A stretch of DNA of 52,378 nt from Phenylobacterium sp. GTDB taxonomy: Bacteria > Pseudomonadota > Alphaproteobacteria > Caulobacterales > Caulobacteraceae. Where the stretch lies: contig JAGNIV010000025.1 of assembly GCA_018001015.1 (NCBI GenBank), positions 1 to 52,378 of the forward strand. The letters are read 5' to 3'. Made by a program: the position numbers and the translations under genes. This document shows, piece by piece, positions 6,633 through 16,058 of the stretch. Below the pieces are notes generated by a model, which ran no database searches, was not told the DNA's origin, and worked only from the letters and a program-made list of their open reading frames with translations. Numbering within the stretch: the stretch's first letter is position 1; each line of letters opens with the position of its first letter.

Positions 6633-8812
6633 AGCCGCGCCGGCAGATCGACCACAAACCTCGCCCCCGCGCCCGGCACGCTTTCGCAGGTCGCCCGGCC
6701 GCCGTGACGCGTCACCACCGAGCGCACGAAGGCCAGGCCCAGCCCCGCCCCCGGATCACCGCCGGCATCGGGCCGCGCGAAACGTTTGAAGGGCTCGAAG
6801 ACGCTTGCCATCTCATCGGGCGTCAGGCCCGGCCCCTGGTCGGTGACGCTGACCCGCACCCGGCCGTCCTCGCGAGCCAGGGCGACCACGATCCGCCCGC
6901 CCGCCGGACTGTACTTCACCGCGTTCTGAAACAGGTTGCCGAAGGCCCTGGCCAGCAGGGAGAGGTCGCCCAGGACCAGGCACGGCTCCTCGCACCCCTC
7001 CTGGATGAATTCGACCTTCTTTTGCTGGGCCTGGGGCCAGAGCTCGTCGGCCATTTCCGAGATCACATCACAGAGGTCCACCGGCTCGTGGGCGAGGCGC
7101 GAGGCCTCGGCGCGGGCGAACTGCACGAAGCCGTCGGCCAGGGCCAGGGTGCGCCTGGCGTTGGCGGCGATGCGGCCGACGACCGTCGGCTCCAGTCCCG
7201 GCGACTGCTGCAACAGGGCCAGGATCGAGGTCTGGGGTGAACGCATGTCGTGGGTCAGCAACTGCAGGGCCTGCTCCCGCTGGCGGGCGGTGGCCATCAG
7301 CTGGGTGGCGTCGGCCAGGCTGATCACCTCCCCCACCTGCCCGCCGCCTTCACCCCGGCGCGGCGCGGTCATCATCAGCAGGGTGCGGCCGTCGCGCAGC
7401 GCCAGGGGATGGGTTCCGGCCGGCCGGCCGTCCTCCAGGCCGGCAGGCTCCAGGCGCCTCAGCAGGGCGGTGAGCGGTTGGCCGACCAGGTCGGGGCCCA
7501 GCAGGGCCTCCCCCGCCGCGTTGGCCTGGATGACGCGCCCGTCGGCGTCGGTGACCAGGGTGGCGTCGGGCAGGCTGGCCAGGATGTCGTCGGCGAAGCG
7601 GCGCAGGGCGTCCATCCGCGAGATGGCGCCGCTGAGCGCCCGAGCCTGCCCCGCCACCACATCGGCCACCGGCCCATTGGCGACAGGCGCCTCCAGCCGC
7701 CCACCCAGCCGTTCGAACTCGGCCTTCAGATAGTCGCTGGCCATGGCCAGCCGCCGCCAGCCCCAGAGCGGGAAGACCAGCAGCAGGACGGCCAGGGTCG
7801 TCACCGGCGAAAGCCACAGGCGCCCGAGGCCAAACAGCATGATGCTGAGGCCAAGGGTCGCCGCGCCGAGGCCGACGGCGAGGGCCAGGTTCCGGGCCGG
7901 ACTCAGGGTCAGGAAGCCGGCCATCAGAATCCACAGCGGCAGCACCGCGATGGCGAGCCGTAGCAGCCATCCGGCCTCGCCGCGGGTCACGCCGCGATCC
8001 AGAGCGTCGAGGATATTGGCCTGCAGCTCCACCCCAGACATCCCGCCGGCCCCGCCCATGGGGGTTTGGAAATGGTCGGTCATGCCGAGCGCCGTGGCCC
8101 CCACCAGCACTCGCTTGCCGGTGAAGAACTCGGCCGGCGCCTCGCCCCGCAGCACGCTGCCGAAGCTGATGGTCCGGTAGGCGCCGGGCGGTCCGGGGAA
8201 GGGGATCAGCTCGGCGGCGCAGGCGGCTTGCGGCAGGGGCGTGGCCAGGCCCAGCACCACCTCGGCCAGGGGCCGGGCGGTGGGCGCCGGGCAGCGCTCG
8301 CGGCGCCGCACCACGCCGTCACGGTCGGGGCGGATGATCACCTGACCAAGGCCCCCCGCGGCGCCGGCCAGCAGCCCGGCGGGCGCGACCTGGTTCAGGT
8401 GGGCGCCGTTCATCCCGGGCTCCACCAGCACCGGCAGGAAGACCTTTCCCGCGGCCGTCATCGCCCGGGCCAGCTCCGGGTCGGCGGCGTCGGGCTCGGT
8501 GAAGAGGACGTCGTAGACCACCGCCTCCGGCTTCATCGCCGCCAGCCCGTTCAACAGGGCGGCATGGCGGGCGCGGGGCCAGGGCCAGCGGCCGAGTTCG
8601 GCCAGGCTGCGGTCGTCGATGGCGACGATGATGATCGCGGGATCGGCCGCGCGGCCGCTCACGCTGGCGAGGGCGTCGTAGACCGCGCCGTCGGCCCGCG
8701 TCAGCAGGTTGCTCCAGGTCGCCCCCGCCGCCGCGGCGGTGGCCAGCACCGCCACCAGCACCCATTCCAGGAGCAGTCGTCGGCCGGCCGGCGATCGCCC
8801 CGCAGCCGGCAT
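6629..8812 (-). CDS. CHASE2-domain sensor histidine kinase
   Basis: A 727-residue inner-membrane kinase. One TM helix at 14-33 leads into a periplasmic CHASE2 domain (about 35-275, with DPAIIIVAIDDRSLAELGRW and VYDVLFTEPD). Three clustered TM helices (about 280-352) precede a PAS domain (about 400-495, LPDATLVTDADGRVIQANAA). HisKA follows with phospho-acceptor LLTHDMRSPQTS (His521), then HATPase_c (NLFQNAVKYSP; VTDQGPGL; GAGLGLAFV). It is third in a coupled cassette, starting 3 nt after the LysM/FecR gene, and probably phosphorylates the response regulator at 10123. Confidence 0.9.
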   Translation of the reverse strand: MPAAGRSPAGRRLLLEWVLVAVLATAAAAGATWSNLLTRADGAVYDALASVSGRAADPAIIIVAIDDRSLAELGRWPWPRARHAALLNGLAAMKPEAVVYDVLFTEPDAADPELARAMTAAGKVFLPVLVEPGMNGAHLNQVAPAGLLAGAAGGLGQVIIRPDRDGVVRRRERCPAPTARPLAEVVLGLATPLPQAACAAELIPFPGPPGAYRTISFGSVLRGEAPAEFFTGKRVLVGATALGMTDHFQTPMGGAGGMSGVELQANILDALDRGVTRGEAGWLLRLAIAVLPLWILMAGFLTLSPARNLALAVGLGAATLGLSIMLFGLGRLWLSPVTTLAVLLLVFPLWGWRRLAMASDYLKAEFERLGGRLEAPVANGPVADVVAGQARALSGAISRMDALRRFADDILASLPDATLVTDADGRVIQANAAGEALLGPDLVGQPLTALLRRLEPAGLEDGRPAGTHPLALRDGRTLLMMTAPRRGEGGGQVGEVISLADATQLMATARQREQALQLLTHDMRSPQTSILALLQQSPGLEPTVVGRIAANARRTLALADGFVQFARAEASRLAHEPVDLCDVISEMADELWPQAQQKKVEFIQEGCEEPCLVLGDLSLLARAFGNLFQNAVKYSPAGGRIVVALAREDGRVRVSVTDQGPGLTPDEMASVFEPFKRFARPDAGGDPGAGLGLAFVRSVVTRHGGRATCESVPGAGARFVVDLPARL

Positions 8813-8815
8813 GGC

Positions 8816-10126
8816 CTATTGTCCGACGGTGAGTTCTTGCAGCCCGCCGACCTTCTCGGTGATCTGCCCCTTGGCCAGCCGCGTCGCCGTCACCCGCCAG
8901 TGATAGGTTCCGGGCGGCAGGTCGGTCAGCACCACCTGCGGCGCCTCCAGCCCCGGCTGATCCACCAGGGCGGTGCGCGCCTGGGCGTCGGCGAACAGCT
9001 GGAACCGGAAGGTGCGCGCGCCCTGGCCGGTGGCGGTCCACTTGAACAGGTACTTGCGCAGCTTGCCCGAGCGCTGCACCGCCGACTGACCGGGCGCAAG
9101 GATATTGAGGTCGCGGTCGAAGCCGTAGTTGGAGGCGGCGCCCTCCAGGCCCACCGCGTCGATGGCGGTGGCGCGGACGAAATAGGCGCCGTCGGGGATG
9201 TTTTCGAAGGCTGCCAGCGTCTTGTCGGTACGGGTCTCGGCGAAGGTGTCGATGAAGCCGGCGTCATGGGCCAGCTGCAGTCGGTAGGCCACGGCATCCG
9301 CCACCGGCTCCACCTCGAAGGTCACCACCGCGTCCTCCTGGGCCCGGCCGCCGCGCAGCAGTTTCGGCGTCGGCGGCAGCTTGAGGGGCGCGCCCACGGC
9401 GGTTGGCGAGACGCTGACACCGAAGGTCTCGGCCACCGCCACCTCGGCCTGGCTCCCGGCCACGCCCACCAGGCCCTTCAGCACCTCGGTGGTCGCCTGG
9501 CCGTCGCTGAGCGCCGCCACCCGGAACTCGGTGCCGCGCACGGCGGAGACCGACAGGGGCGTGCGGATCAGGAAGCGGGAATCGGGGTTGGCGTTGGGAG
9601 TCGCCGAGGTGGAGCTGCGCCCCTGGTCCAGGTCGAAGACCCGCAGCAGGCCGCCGGTCATCGGGACCTCGCGCAGCTGCCGCACCCGGCCGCTGGAATT
9701 GGACGGCAGGGTGATGCGGCTCTCGTCGGAGAGCTCGACGGTGAGGAAGCCGCCCGCCAGGGTCGTCAGGCGCATGCCCTCGACGATGGGCAGGCCGACG
9801 CGCGGCGCGACCGTCTGTCCGTCGCGCTCGATGCGCACGGCGCCGGAGTAGGCCACCAGCTCGGTGCTGATCGGGTTGGTCCGCATCACCCGGTAGGGCA
9901 CGACCACGGTCGAGCCGGGCCGCAGGCGCCGGGCGTCGGAAATCCTGTTCAGCCGCTGGACGGTCCGATAGTCGCCGGGCCGGGCGAAGTAGCGGGTTCC
10001 CAGGGTGTAGAGGGTGTCTCCCGGCTTCACCACATAGCGGGCGTCCGGCGGACTGGGCGGCGGCGCCTGCTGGGCCAGGGCGGCGGTGGGAGCCGCGAGG
10101 GCGAGCAGCAGGGCCAGCAGCTTCAC
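8816..10126 (-). CDS. LysM and FecR domain periplasmic protein
   Basis: A 436-residue exported protein. Signal peptide 1-18 (ALAAPTAALAQ), a LysM domain (about 29-78: YVVKPGDTLYTLGTRYF, VQRLNRI, LRPGSTVVVP), then a FecR-type domain (about 95-235: GAVRIERDGQTV, GMRLTTLAGGFLTVELSD, SVSAVRGTEFRV). The rest looks like fibronectin-type beta repeats (VADAVAYRLQLAHDAGF; DLPPGTYHWRVTAT). The GTG start overlaps the response regulator stop (GTGA), so translation is coupled. A peptidoglycan-binding protein with a FecR signalling module next to a CHASE2 kinase suggests an envelope-sensing partner of that kinase (inference). Confidence 0.85.
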   Translation of the reverse strand: MKLLALLLALAAPTAALAQQAPPPSPPDARYVVKPGDTLYTLGTRYFARPGDYRTVQRLNRISDARRLRPGSTVVVPYRVMRTNPISTELVAYSGAVRIERDGQTVAPRVGLPIVEGMRLTTLAGGFLTVELSDESRITLPSNSSGRVRQLREVPMTGGLLRVFDLDQGRSSTSATPNANPDSRFLIRTPLSVSAVRGTEFRVAALSDGQATTEVLKGLVGVAGSQAEVAVAETFGVSVSPTAVGAPLKLPPTPKLLRGGRAQEDAVVTFEVEPVADAVAYRLQLAHDAGFIDTFAETRTDKTLAAFENIPDGAYFVRATAIDAVGLEGAASNYGFDRDLNILAPGQSAVQRSGKLRKYLFKWTATGQGARTFRFQLFADAQARTALVDQPGLEAPQVVLTDLPPGTYHWRVTATRLAKGQITEKVGGLQELTVGQ

Positions 10127-10830
10127 GAAGCGTCCTCCAGGACCGGTTGGCAGCGCTCCAGGCGGTAACCGAAGCCGTAGACCGTCACAAGCCGGAAGCC
10201 GCCGGCCGGCCGCAGGGCGAGCTTGCCCCGCAGGCGCGAGATGTGGGCGTCCAGGGTGCGGGTCTCCAGGTCGGCGCGATGCCCCCAGACCCGCTCCAGC
10301 AGGTAATCGCGGCTGAGCGCGCGGGACATGTTGCGGAACAGGGTGAGCGCCAGCTGGAACTCCTTGGAGGTGAGCTGCTCGGTCTTGCCGTCGCGGCTGG
10401 CGGTCTCGGCGGCCGGGTCGAAGGTCCAGCCCTCATGGGTCTCGCCGCTGGTGGGTGGGGCGACCGGATAGGCGCGGCGCAGCAGGGCCGCCACCCGGGC
10501 CAGCAGGATCGAGGGCTCGAAGGGCTTGACCAGATAGTCGTCGGCCCCGGCGTTCAGCCCCTCCACCACGTCGCTCTCCACCGAACGGCTGGTGACCAGC
10601 AGCACGGGCGGCGTGGTGGAGAGAAGTTCCGGCAGTCTCGCCAGAACGTCGATGCCGGTCATCTCCGGCATGTTCCAATCCATGATCAGCAGGTCGAAGG
10701 TCTGGCGCCGCAGGTCGGCCAGCAGGGCCGGCGGGCGCTCGTACACGGTGCAGCGATGCCCGGCCTGACGCAGCATGACCGCGAGCAGGTCATTGTGGGC
10801 CTGATCATCGTCCAGAACGGCGATGTTCAT
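10123..10830 (-). CDS. OmpR/PhoB-type response regulator
   Basis: A 235-residue regulator with a receiver domain (1-118: VLDDDQAHNDLL acidic pocket, phospho-Asp in LLIMDWNMPEMTG, Lys in YLVKPFEP) and a winged-helix Trans_reg_C domain (about 130-228: LTSKEFQLALTLFRNMSRAL; VWGHRADLETRTLDAHISRL; VYGFGYRL). ATG 10828-10830 is chosen because GGAG lies upstream; the open frame extends 19 codons further without support. It is first of the three-gene cassette and ends in a 4-nt overlap with the LysM/FecR gene. Confidence 0.9.
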   Translation of the reverse strand: MNIAVLDDDQAHNDLLAVMLRQAGHRCTVYERPPALLADLRRQTFDLLIMDWNMPEMTGIDVLARLPELLSTTPPVLLVTSRSVESDVVEGLNAGADDYLVKPFEPSILLARVAALLRRAYPVAPPTSGETHEGWTFDPAAETASRDGKTEQLTSKEFQLALTLFRNMSRALSRDYLLERVWGHRADLETRTLDAHISRLRGKLALRPAGGFRLVTVYGFGYRLERCQPVLEDAS

Positions 10831-10921
10831 CGCAGGGACTCCAAACCAACCGACCCCCAAGTTTAACCGGGCCGGGGCGGACCGCATCGGCTTTCTTGCC
10901 CCGGGTTACATTGGTTTACGA

Positions 10922-11779
10922 TCAGGCCGGATTGTTGCGGGCCACAAAGGCGGCGTAGCCCTCGATATACTCATCGGGGATGAAGCCGGCCATCATGGCG
11001 CTGAGATGCCCCTTGCCGGGCAGCACCAGGTTGGTGAAATCCTTCAGCTCGCGGGCCATGCGGTGGGTTCGGGCGTTGGGGCGATCGTATTCGCCGTTGA
11101 TCGCCATCACCGGGAAGTCGACCTTGGCGAGATCCAGCTTGTGGAGCGTCGCCATCATCCGGCCGGCCATGTCCTCCATCTTGCGCACCGCGCCGGCGCC
11201 GGCCACGGCCTGGACCTTGGCGCGGATCTTGTCGCCGAGGTCGTTGCCGACCTCCTCGCCCTTGGCCTGGCGCCGCGCCTTGACCTGGGCGTTGGCGGCG
11301 GCCTCGTCGGGGGCTTCGCCGGTCACGTCGGGCGGGACCTTGTCCTTCCACTCGCCGACCTCGCTGATCCCCGAGCCCTGGAAGCAGGCGGTGATGAACC
11401 GCTCCGGGGCGCGGGCCAGCAGCTGCAGGGTCACCCCGCCGCCCATGGAGTAGCCGGCGATGTGGGCTTTCCTGATCCCCATCTGGTCCATGAACTCCAG
11501 CACGTCGTCGGCCATGTTCAAATGACCGTGCCGAGCGCCGCCCGACAGGCCGTGGGCGCGCATGTCCAGGGCGTAGACGTGGTTGGTCTCGGCCAGCCGG
11601 GGCGCGATGCCGTTGGAGAACCAGTTGCCGATGGCGCTGCCGCGCGCGCCGTGGATCAGGATGACCGGCACGCCCTGCCCCGTCTCCACATAGTGCAGGC
11701 GGGTCCCGTCCTTGACCGTGAAGAAGCCGTCGGGCCAGCGCGGCGGTGCGGCCCGTTCGGCCGCGGTCGAAACCGACAT
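10922..11779 (-). CDS. Alpha/beta-fold hydrolase
   Basis: A 285-residue cytoplasmic hydrolase with the canonical fold markers: oxyanion region VILIHGARGS, VYALDMRAHGLSGG, nucleophile elbow GYSMGGG, acid NGEYDRP, and catalytic His in LPGKGHLS. A charged insertion (about 150-200, rich in Lys, Ala and Glu) forms the cap. Substrate unknown; it resembles epoxide-hydrolase or haloperoxidase-like esterases. The start is ATG 11779 (MSVSTAAERAAPPRWPDG). It reads away from the DsbA-like gene. Confidence 0.85.
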   Translation of the reverse strand: MSVSTAAERAAPPRWPDGFFTVKDGTRLHYVETGQGVPVILIHGARGSAIGNWFSNGIAPRLAETNHVYALDMRAHGLSGGARHGHLNMADDVLEFMDQMGIRKAHIAGYSMGGGVTLQLLARAPERFITACFQGSGISEVGEWKDKVPPDVTGEAPDEAAANAQVKARRQAKGEEVGNDLGDKIRAKVQAVAGAGAVRKMEDMAGRMMATLHKLDLAKVDFPVMAINGEYDRPNARTHRMARELKDFTNLVLPGKGHLSAMMAGFIPDEYIEGYAAFVARNNPA

Positions 11780-11940
11780 GAAATCCCCAAGCAATCTACG
11801 CGACGGAAATGATCTCGGCGGGGGAATGAGTCCCGCCCCGCGCGCATTATGACGGCTCCGCACCTCCGGCGCCAACGGCCTCAGTTGACAGGCGAGGCGT
11901 TGGCGGTGTCCTGGGTCGTTCCCGTTCAGAAAGCTCTCCC

Positions 11941-12546
11941 GTGCGTCACGCCCTGCTCGCCCTCGCCCTTGCCCTCGTCGCCGGCGTCGCCGGCGCCGCC
12001 CCGGCCTACCCGACCGGCGACCTGTCGCTGGGCAAGCCCAAGGCCAAGATCCACGTGGAGGAGTACGCCTCGCTGTCCTGCAGCCACTGCGCGCACTTCA
12101 ACAATGAGGTCTTTCCGGCCTTCAAGGCCAAGTACATCGACACCGGCAAGGTCCGATACACCCTGCACGAGTTCCTCACCGAGCCGGCCAACGTGGCGGC
12201 CATCGGCTTCATCACCGCCCGCTGCGCCGGGGCCGACAAGTACTTCGCGGTGGTGGACGGCCTGTTCCGCCGCCAGGCCGAGATCTTCGAGACCCGCGAC
12301 CTGCGCCCTGTGCTGCTGGAGGTCGCCAAGAGCGCGGGGCTGAGCGAGGCCCAGGTCACTGCCTGCGTGAGCAACCCCGCCAACGGCGAGGCCCTGGACG
12401 CCCGCGTGGCGGCCGGCGAAGCCCGCGGCGTGGACTCCACCCCGTTCTTCTTCGTCAACGGCGTGAAGGTTGACGGCGTCACCCTGGCCGACCTCGACAA
12501 GGCGATCGCCGCGGCCGGCAAGGCGAAGCCCGCGAAGAAGAAGTAA
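11941..12546 (+). CDS. DsbA-family thiol:disulfide interchange protein
   Basis: A 201-residue periplasmic thioredoxin-fold protein with an N-terminal signal peptide (cleavage near GAAPA, residue 20), active site CSHC (Cys47-Cys50) after EEYASLS, and the cis-Pro loop VDSTPFFFVNG. The layout matches the thioredoxin_4/DsbA-like proteins common in alphaproteobacteria that help oxidise or isomerise exported proteins. The C-terminus is Lys-rich. The GTG start at 11941 is taken because the signal peptide begins there. A palindromic repeat follows the gene. Confidence 0.85.
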   Translation: MRHALLALALALVAGVAGAAPAYPTGDLSLGKPKAKIHVEEYASLSCSHCAHFNNEVFPAFKAKYIDTGKVRYTLHEFLTEPANVAAIGFITARCAGADKYFAVVDGLFRRQAEIFETRDLRPVLLEVAKSAGLSEAQVTACVSNPANGEALDARVAAGEARGVDSTPFFFVNGVKVDGVTLADLDKAIAAAGKAKPAKKK

Positions 12547-12563
12547 CTAGGCCGACTAGGCAG

Positions 12564-12720
12564 CTTCCCCCGCTTGCGGGGGAAGTGGCCCGACAGCCGT
12601 TTGGCTGGAGGGTCGATGGGGGTGCGAGTCTGTAGCGCACTGCCTTTCAGATTCTCACCCCCATCGTCACGCGTCTCGCTGCGCGACACTTGTGACACTT
12701 CCCCCACATCGTGGGGGAAG
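12564..12720. repeat. Palindromic intergenic element with nested hairpins
   Basis: Three nested inverted repeats fill the space between the DsbA-like gene and uvrB. The outer hairpins are CTTCCCCC-GCTTGC-GGGGGAAG (12564-12585) and CTTCCCCCAC-ATC-GTGGGGGAAG (12698-12720). Inside, CGATGGGGGTG (from 12613) faces CACCCCCATCG (ending at 12666). The element looks like a non-coding miniature repeat or a degenerate MITE of the type seen repeatedly in Caulobacterales. It may also terminate transcription from the left. Confidence 0.7.
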
Positions 12721-12780
12721 CGGGAGCCGCCTCGCCTGCTGACAGCTCCTGTCACCAGGGCGCTCTAGTAACGGGGCGTC

Positions 12781-15048
12781 ATGGCCCCTAAATTCGACCT
12801 CATGCCCCGCACCCCGAAGACCGCCGAGCCGACCGGTGTCGCCGACATGTCGGCGGTGTTTGACTATGACGAGTCCGCGGGCCCCGTGGTCTGGGTCCCG
12901 CACCGGCCCGACCGGCCGCAGAAGTCCGAGGGCGGGCGGCGGTTCAAGCTGGTGAGCGAGTACGAGCCGGCCGGCGACCAGCCCACCGCCATCGCCGACC
13001 TCGTCGCCGGCCTGGAGGGCCGCGAGCGCGACCAGGTGCTGCTGGGGGTCACCGGCTCGGGCAAGACCTTCACCATGGCCAAGGTGATCGAGCAGACCCA
13101 GCGCCCGGCCCTGATCCTGGCGCCCAACAAGACCCTGGCCGCCCAGCTCTATTCGGAGATGAAGAGCTTCTTCCCCGAGAACGCGGTGGAGTTCTTCGTC
13201 TCCTATTACGACTACTACCAGCCCGAGGCCTACGTGCCGCGGACCGACACCTATATCGAGAAGGACAGCTCGATTAACGAGCAGATCGACCGGATGCGCC
13301 ACTCGGCCACCCGCGCGATCCTGGAGCGCGACGACGTCATCGTGGTCGCCTCGGTCTCCTGCATCTACGGCATCGGCTCGGTGGAGACCTATTCCACCAT
13401 GACCATCCAGCTGGAGGTCGGCCAGAGGGTGGACGAGAAGAAGCTGATCGCCGACCTGGTGGCCCTGCAGTTCAAGCGCAATGACGCCAGCTTCGAGCGC
13501 GGCGCCTTCCGCCGGCGCGGCGACACCCTGGAGATCTTCCCCGCCCACTACGAGGACCGCGCCTGGCGCGTCAGCCTGTTCGGCGACGAGATCGAGGCCA
13601 TCGTCGAGTTCGACCCGCTGACCGGCCGCAAGACCGCCGACCTGCCCAGCATCAAGCTCTACGCCAACAGCCACCACGTCACCCCGCGCCCGACGCTTCA
13701 CCAGGCGATGATCTCCATCAAGGCCGAGCTGAAGGAGCGCCTGGAGTGGATGGTGGCGAACGGCAAGCTGCTGGAGGCCCAACGCCTGGAGCAGCGCACC
13801 ACCTTCGACCTGGAGATGATCGGCGCCACCGGCTCCTGCGCCGGCATCGAGAACTACAGCCGCTACCTGTCGGGCCGCCGGCCGGGCGAGCCGCCGCCCA
13901 CCTTCTTCGAGTACATCCCCGACAACGCCCTGCTGTTCGTGGACGAGAGCCACCAGGCGGTGCCGCAGATCGGCGGCATGTACCGGGGCGACTACCGCCG
14001 CAAGTTCACCCTGGCCGAATACGGCTTCCGCCTGCCCTCCTGCCTGGACAACCGCCCCCTCAAGTTCGAGGAGTGGAACGCCATGCGGCCCGACACCATC
14101 TGCGTCTCGGCCACCCCGGCGGCCTGGGAGCTGGAGCAGTCGGGCGGGGTGTTCGCCGAGCAGGTGATCCGCCCCACCGGCCTGATCGACCCGCCGGTGG
14201 AGATCCGCGCGGTCAGCAAGGACAACCACAGCCAGGTGGACGACGTCATCGCCGAGGTCCGCGAGACCACGGCCAAGGGCTACCGCTCGCTGATCACCGT
14301 GCTCACCAAGAAGATGGCCGAGGACCTCAGCGAGTACATGCACGAGCAGGGCCTGCGGGTCCGCTACATGCACTCCGACATCGACACCATGGAGCGGATC
14401 GAGATCATCCGCGACCTGCGCCTGGGCGCCTTCGACGCCCTGATCGGCATCAACCTGCTGCGCGAGGGCCTGGACATCCCGGAGTGCGGCCTGGTCGCCA
14501 TCCTCGACGCCGACAAGGAGGGCTTCCTGCGGTCTGAAACCTCGCTCATCCAGACCATCGGCAGGGCGGCGCGCAACGTGGACGGCAAGTGCATCCTCTA
14601 TGCTGACCGGGTCACCGGCTCCATGGAACGCGCCATGGCCGAGACCTCACGCCGCCGGGAGAAGCAGGAGGCCTACAACCTCGAGCACGGCATCACGCCC
14701 GAGAGCATCAAGTCCTCCATCAAGGACATCCTGGCCTCCCCCTACGAGAAGGACCGCGTCACCGTGCCGGTCGGCGTGGCCGAGGACTCAAAGCCCTTCA
14801 TGGGCGACAACTTCAAGACGACGCTGCGCGACCTCGAAAGCCGCATGCGCCAGGCCGCCGCGGACCTGGAATTCGAGACCGCCGCCCGCCTGCGCGACGA
14901 GATCAAGCGCCTGAAACTGATGGACCTCGAATTCGCCAACGACGTGATGACCGCGACGGGCGAGGACGTGGACCGCACGGCCGTGAAGAAGGTGCGAGCC
15001 GAGGCGCGGGCCGAGGCGCAGGAGCGGTTCCGGAAGGGGAATCGGTAG
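12781..15048 (+). CDS. uvrB: Excinuclease ABC subunit UvrB
   Basis: A 755-residue DNA-damage-verification helicase of nucleotide excision repair. Walker A GVTGSGKT (about 89-96), the damage-inserting beta-hairpin region [17 protein letters not shown], helicase motif [11 protein letters not shown], motif [15 protein letters not shown] and TIGRAARN, and a C-terminal UVR domain ([20 protein letters not shown]) that contacts UvrC. It is longer than the roughly 670-residue E. coli protein, with a ~55-residue N-terminal extension and a basic tail, as is common in alphaproteobacteria. The start ATG 12781 is the first in frame; ATG 12802 is also possible. Confidence 0.97.
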   Translation: MAPKFDLMPRTPKTAEPTGVADMSAVFDYDESAGPVVWVPHRPDRPQKSEGGRRFKLVSEYEPAGDQPTAIADLVAGLEGRERDQVLLGVTGSGKTFTMAKVIEQTQRPALILAPNKTLAAQLYSEMKSFFPENAVEFFVSYYDYYQPEAYVPRTDTYIEKDSSINEQIDRMRHSATRAILERDDVIVVASVSCIYGIGSVETYSTMTIQLEVGQRVDEKKLIADLVALQFKRNDASFERGAFRRRGDTLEIFPAHYEDRAWRVSLFGDEIEAIVEFDPLTGRKTADLPSIKLYANSHHVTPRPTLHQAMISIKAELKERLEWMVANGKLLEAQRLEQRTTFDLEMIGATGSCAGIENYSRYLSGRRPGEPPPTFFEYIPDNALLFVDESHQAVPQIGGMYRGDYRRKFTLAEYGFRLPSCLDNRPLKFEEWNAMRPDTICVSATPAAWELEQSGGVFAEQVIRPTGLIDPPVEIRAVSKDNHSQVDDVIAEVRETTAKGYRSLITVLTKKMAEDLSEYMHEQGLRVRYMHSDIDTMERIEIIRDLRLGAFDALIGINLLREGLDIPECGLVAILDADKEGFLRSETSLIQTIGRAARNVDGKCILYADRVTGSMERAMAETSRRREKQEAYNLEHGITPESIKSSIKDILASPYEKDRVTVPVGVAEDSKPFMGDNFKTTLRDLESRMRQAAADLEFETAARLRDEIKRLKLMDLEFANDVMTATGEDVDRTAVKKVRAEARAEAQERFRKGNR

Positions 15049-15191
15049 GGGGGGCTGAGCCGCCGTCTGGATGCTTCGCAACCGTAGTTCACCCGCCGAG
15101 TGAAAGGACTCGCGGAAACCGCCTCTACCTTCTACCGACTTCCTGTTTTTGGCTGAAGCCTCGGTACAGATGAGGCGCGGGAGGCGGATAC

Positions 15192-15857
15192 GTGAAGAAG
15201 AAGGCAAGCGGAGGCCCCAGGCTGGAAAACTCAACTCCAAGCGCGGAGAAACGGACACCGCTGGAGGATCTTCTCTGGGGCATGGGAAACACCGCCAGAT
15301 CTCGGTTTGCTGCGTCGAAGCGACTTGAATCTCTAGATCGACGACTTACTCAGCTGACCGCAATAACTTCGTCATATCTGATTGTGCTCACGGTACTTCC
15401 GTATTTTCTCCACCTTAAGACTCAGGTAGAAGACCACATAAATCTAATTTCAGTTGCTCTAACAATCGTCATCCTCGCATCTTCACTCTTGCAATATTCC
15501 AGCGCCTCTGCAGTAAAATCTGAGCAATTTCATCGCAGCGCCCTAGAAATAAATGAACTTAAGAAATCACTACAAGTTCTAGGTGGGGCAATTACGCATA
15601 AAGATTTATCGCATAGTCGATTTCAATATTCCTCTATACTGCAAAAATACAGCATAAACCACGACCCTATGGACTTTCTGGCTGTCCAACTGGAAAGGCC
15701 TCAGGATTTTCCTTGGCTTTCCAAGGGTGAGCTGAAGGCTATCCGAAGGAAAATCGCGTTCTCAACTGGGCTGCCCATATTTAGACTGATCACCATCACG
15801 CTGCTTTGGCTGGCGGTTATCTTCATCTACGCCCTTCCAAATCAAATTGTCGCTTAA
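15192..15857 (+). CDS. SLATT-domain two-TM protein, stand-alone
   Basis: A 221-residue membrane protein. After a soluble N-terminus come two TM helices (about 57-76, SSYLIVLTVLPYFL; about 85-103, LISVALTIVILASSLLQ), then an amphipathic helix SAVKSEQFHRSALEINELKK and a last hydrophobic helix (about 196-216). This order fits SLATT proteins, probably family 5, which are putative pore-forming effectors found with nucleotide-signalling or reverse-transcriptase defence systems. The gene is clearly more AT-rich than its neighbours, with codons such as ATA and AAA, indicating recent transfer. No nucleotidyltransferase or reverse transcriptase is adjacent. GTG 15192 follows GGGAGGCGG. Confidence 0.65.
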   Translation: MKKKASGGPRLENSTPSAEKRTPLEDLLWGMGNTARSRFAASKRLESLDRRLTQLTAITSSYLIVLTVLPYFLHLKTQVEDHINLISVALTIVILASSLLQYSSASAVKSEQFHRSALEINELKKSLQVLGGAITHKDLSHSRFQYSSILQKYSINHDPMDFLAVQLERPQDFPWLSKGELKAIRRKIAFSTGLPIFRLITITLLWLAVIFIYALPNQIVA

Positions 15858-15892
15858 ATACAATAGTATATCTTTAGTCTCCTGGCAGAGGT

Positions 15893-16000
15893 TTACCCCT
15901 CACAAACCGCCAACCAGTTGATCAACAGCGCCTGTAGCGCCACGCGGTGATCGGTGCGGTCGGCGGCGACGTGGAGATTCTGGACCGCGGCGCTCAAGCG
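15893..16000 (-). pseudogene. 3' remnant of an alpha/beta-hydrolase gene (left copy)
   Basis: Read on the minus strand, this stretch gives HVAADRTDHRVALQALLINW and ends at TAA 15893-15895. The pattern (acid/His region, then helix ending in a Trp-Leu pair) matches the C-terminal end of S9-peptidase-like or dienelactone-hydrolase-like proteins. An in-frame stop lies just upstream and there is no room for the rest of the gene. It resembles the fragment at 16596-16799. Confidence 0.5.
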
Positions 16001-16058
16001 CTAGGCCTCCGCGTCGCGGCGCATGGCCCCCACCACGGATCGATGCTACTATCCGTGC

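Noticed and set aside
8066-10168. 700-residue plus-strand frame, and similar long frames at 12667-14373, 25401-26915 and 28905-30440
   Set aside because: They are antisense shadows of well-identified genes (CHASE2/LysM-FecR, uvrB, flgK, flgD-flgE) produced by high GC at third positions, with His/Gly/Arg/Gln-rich translations.
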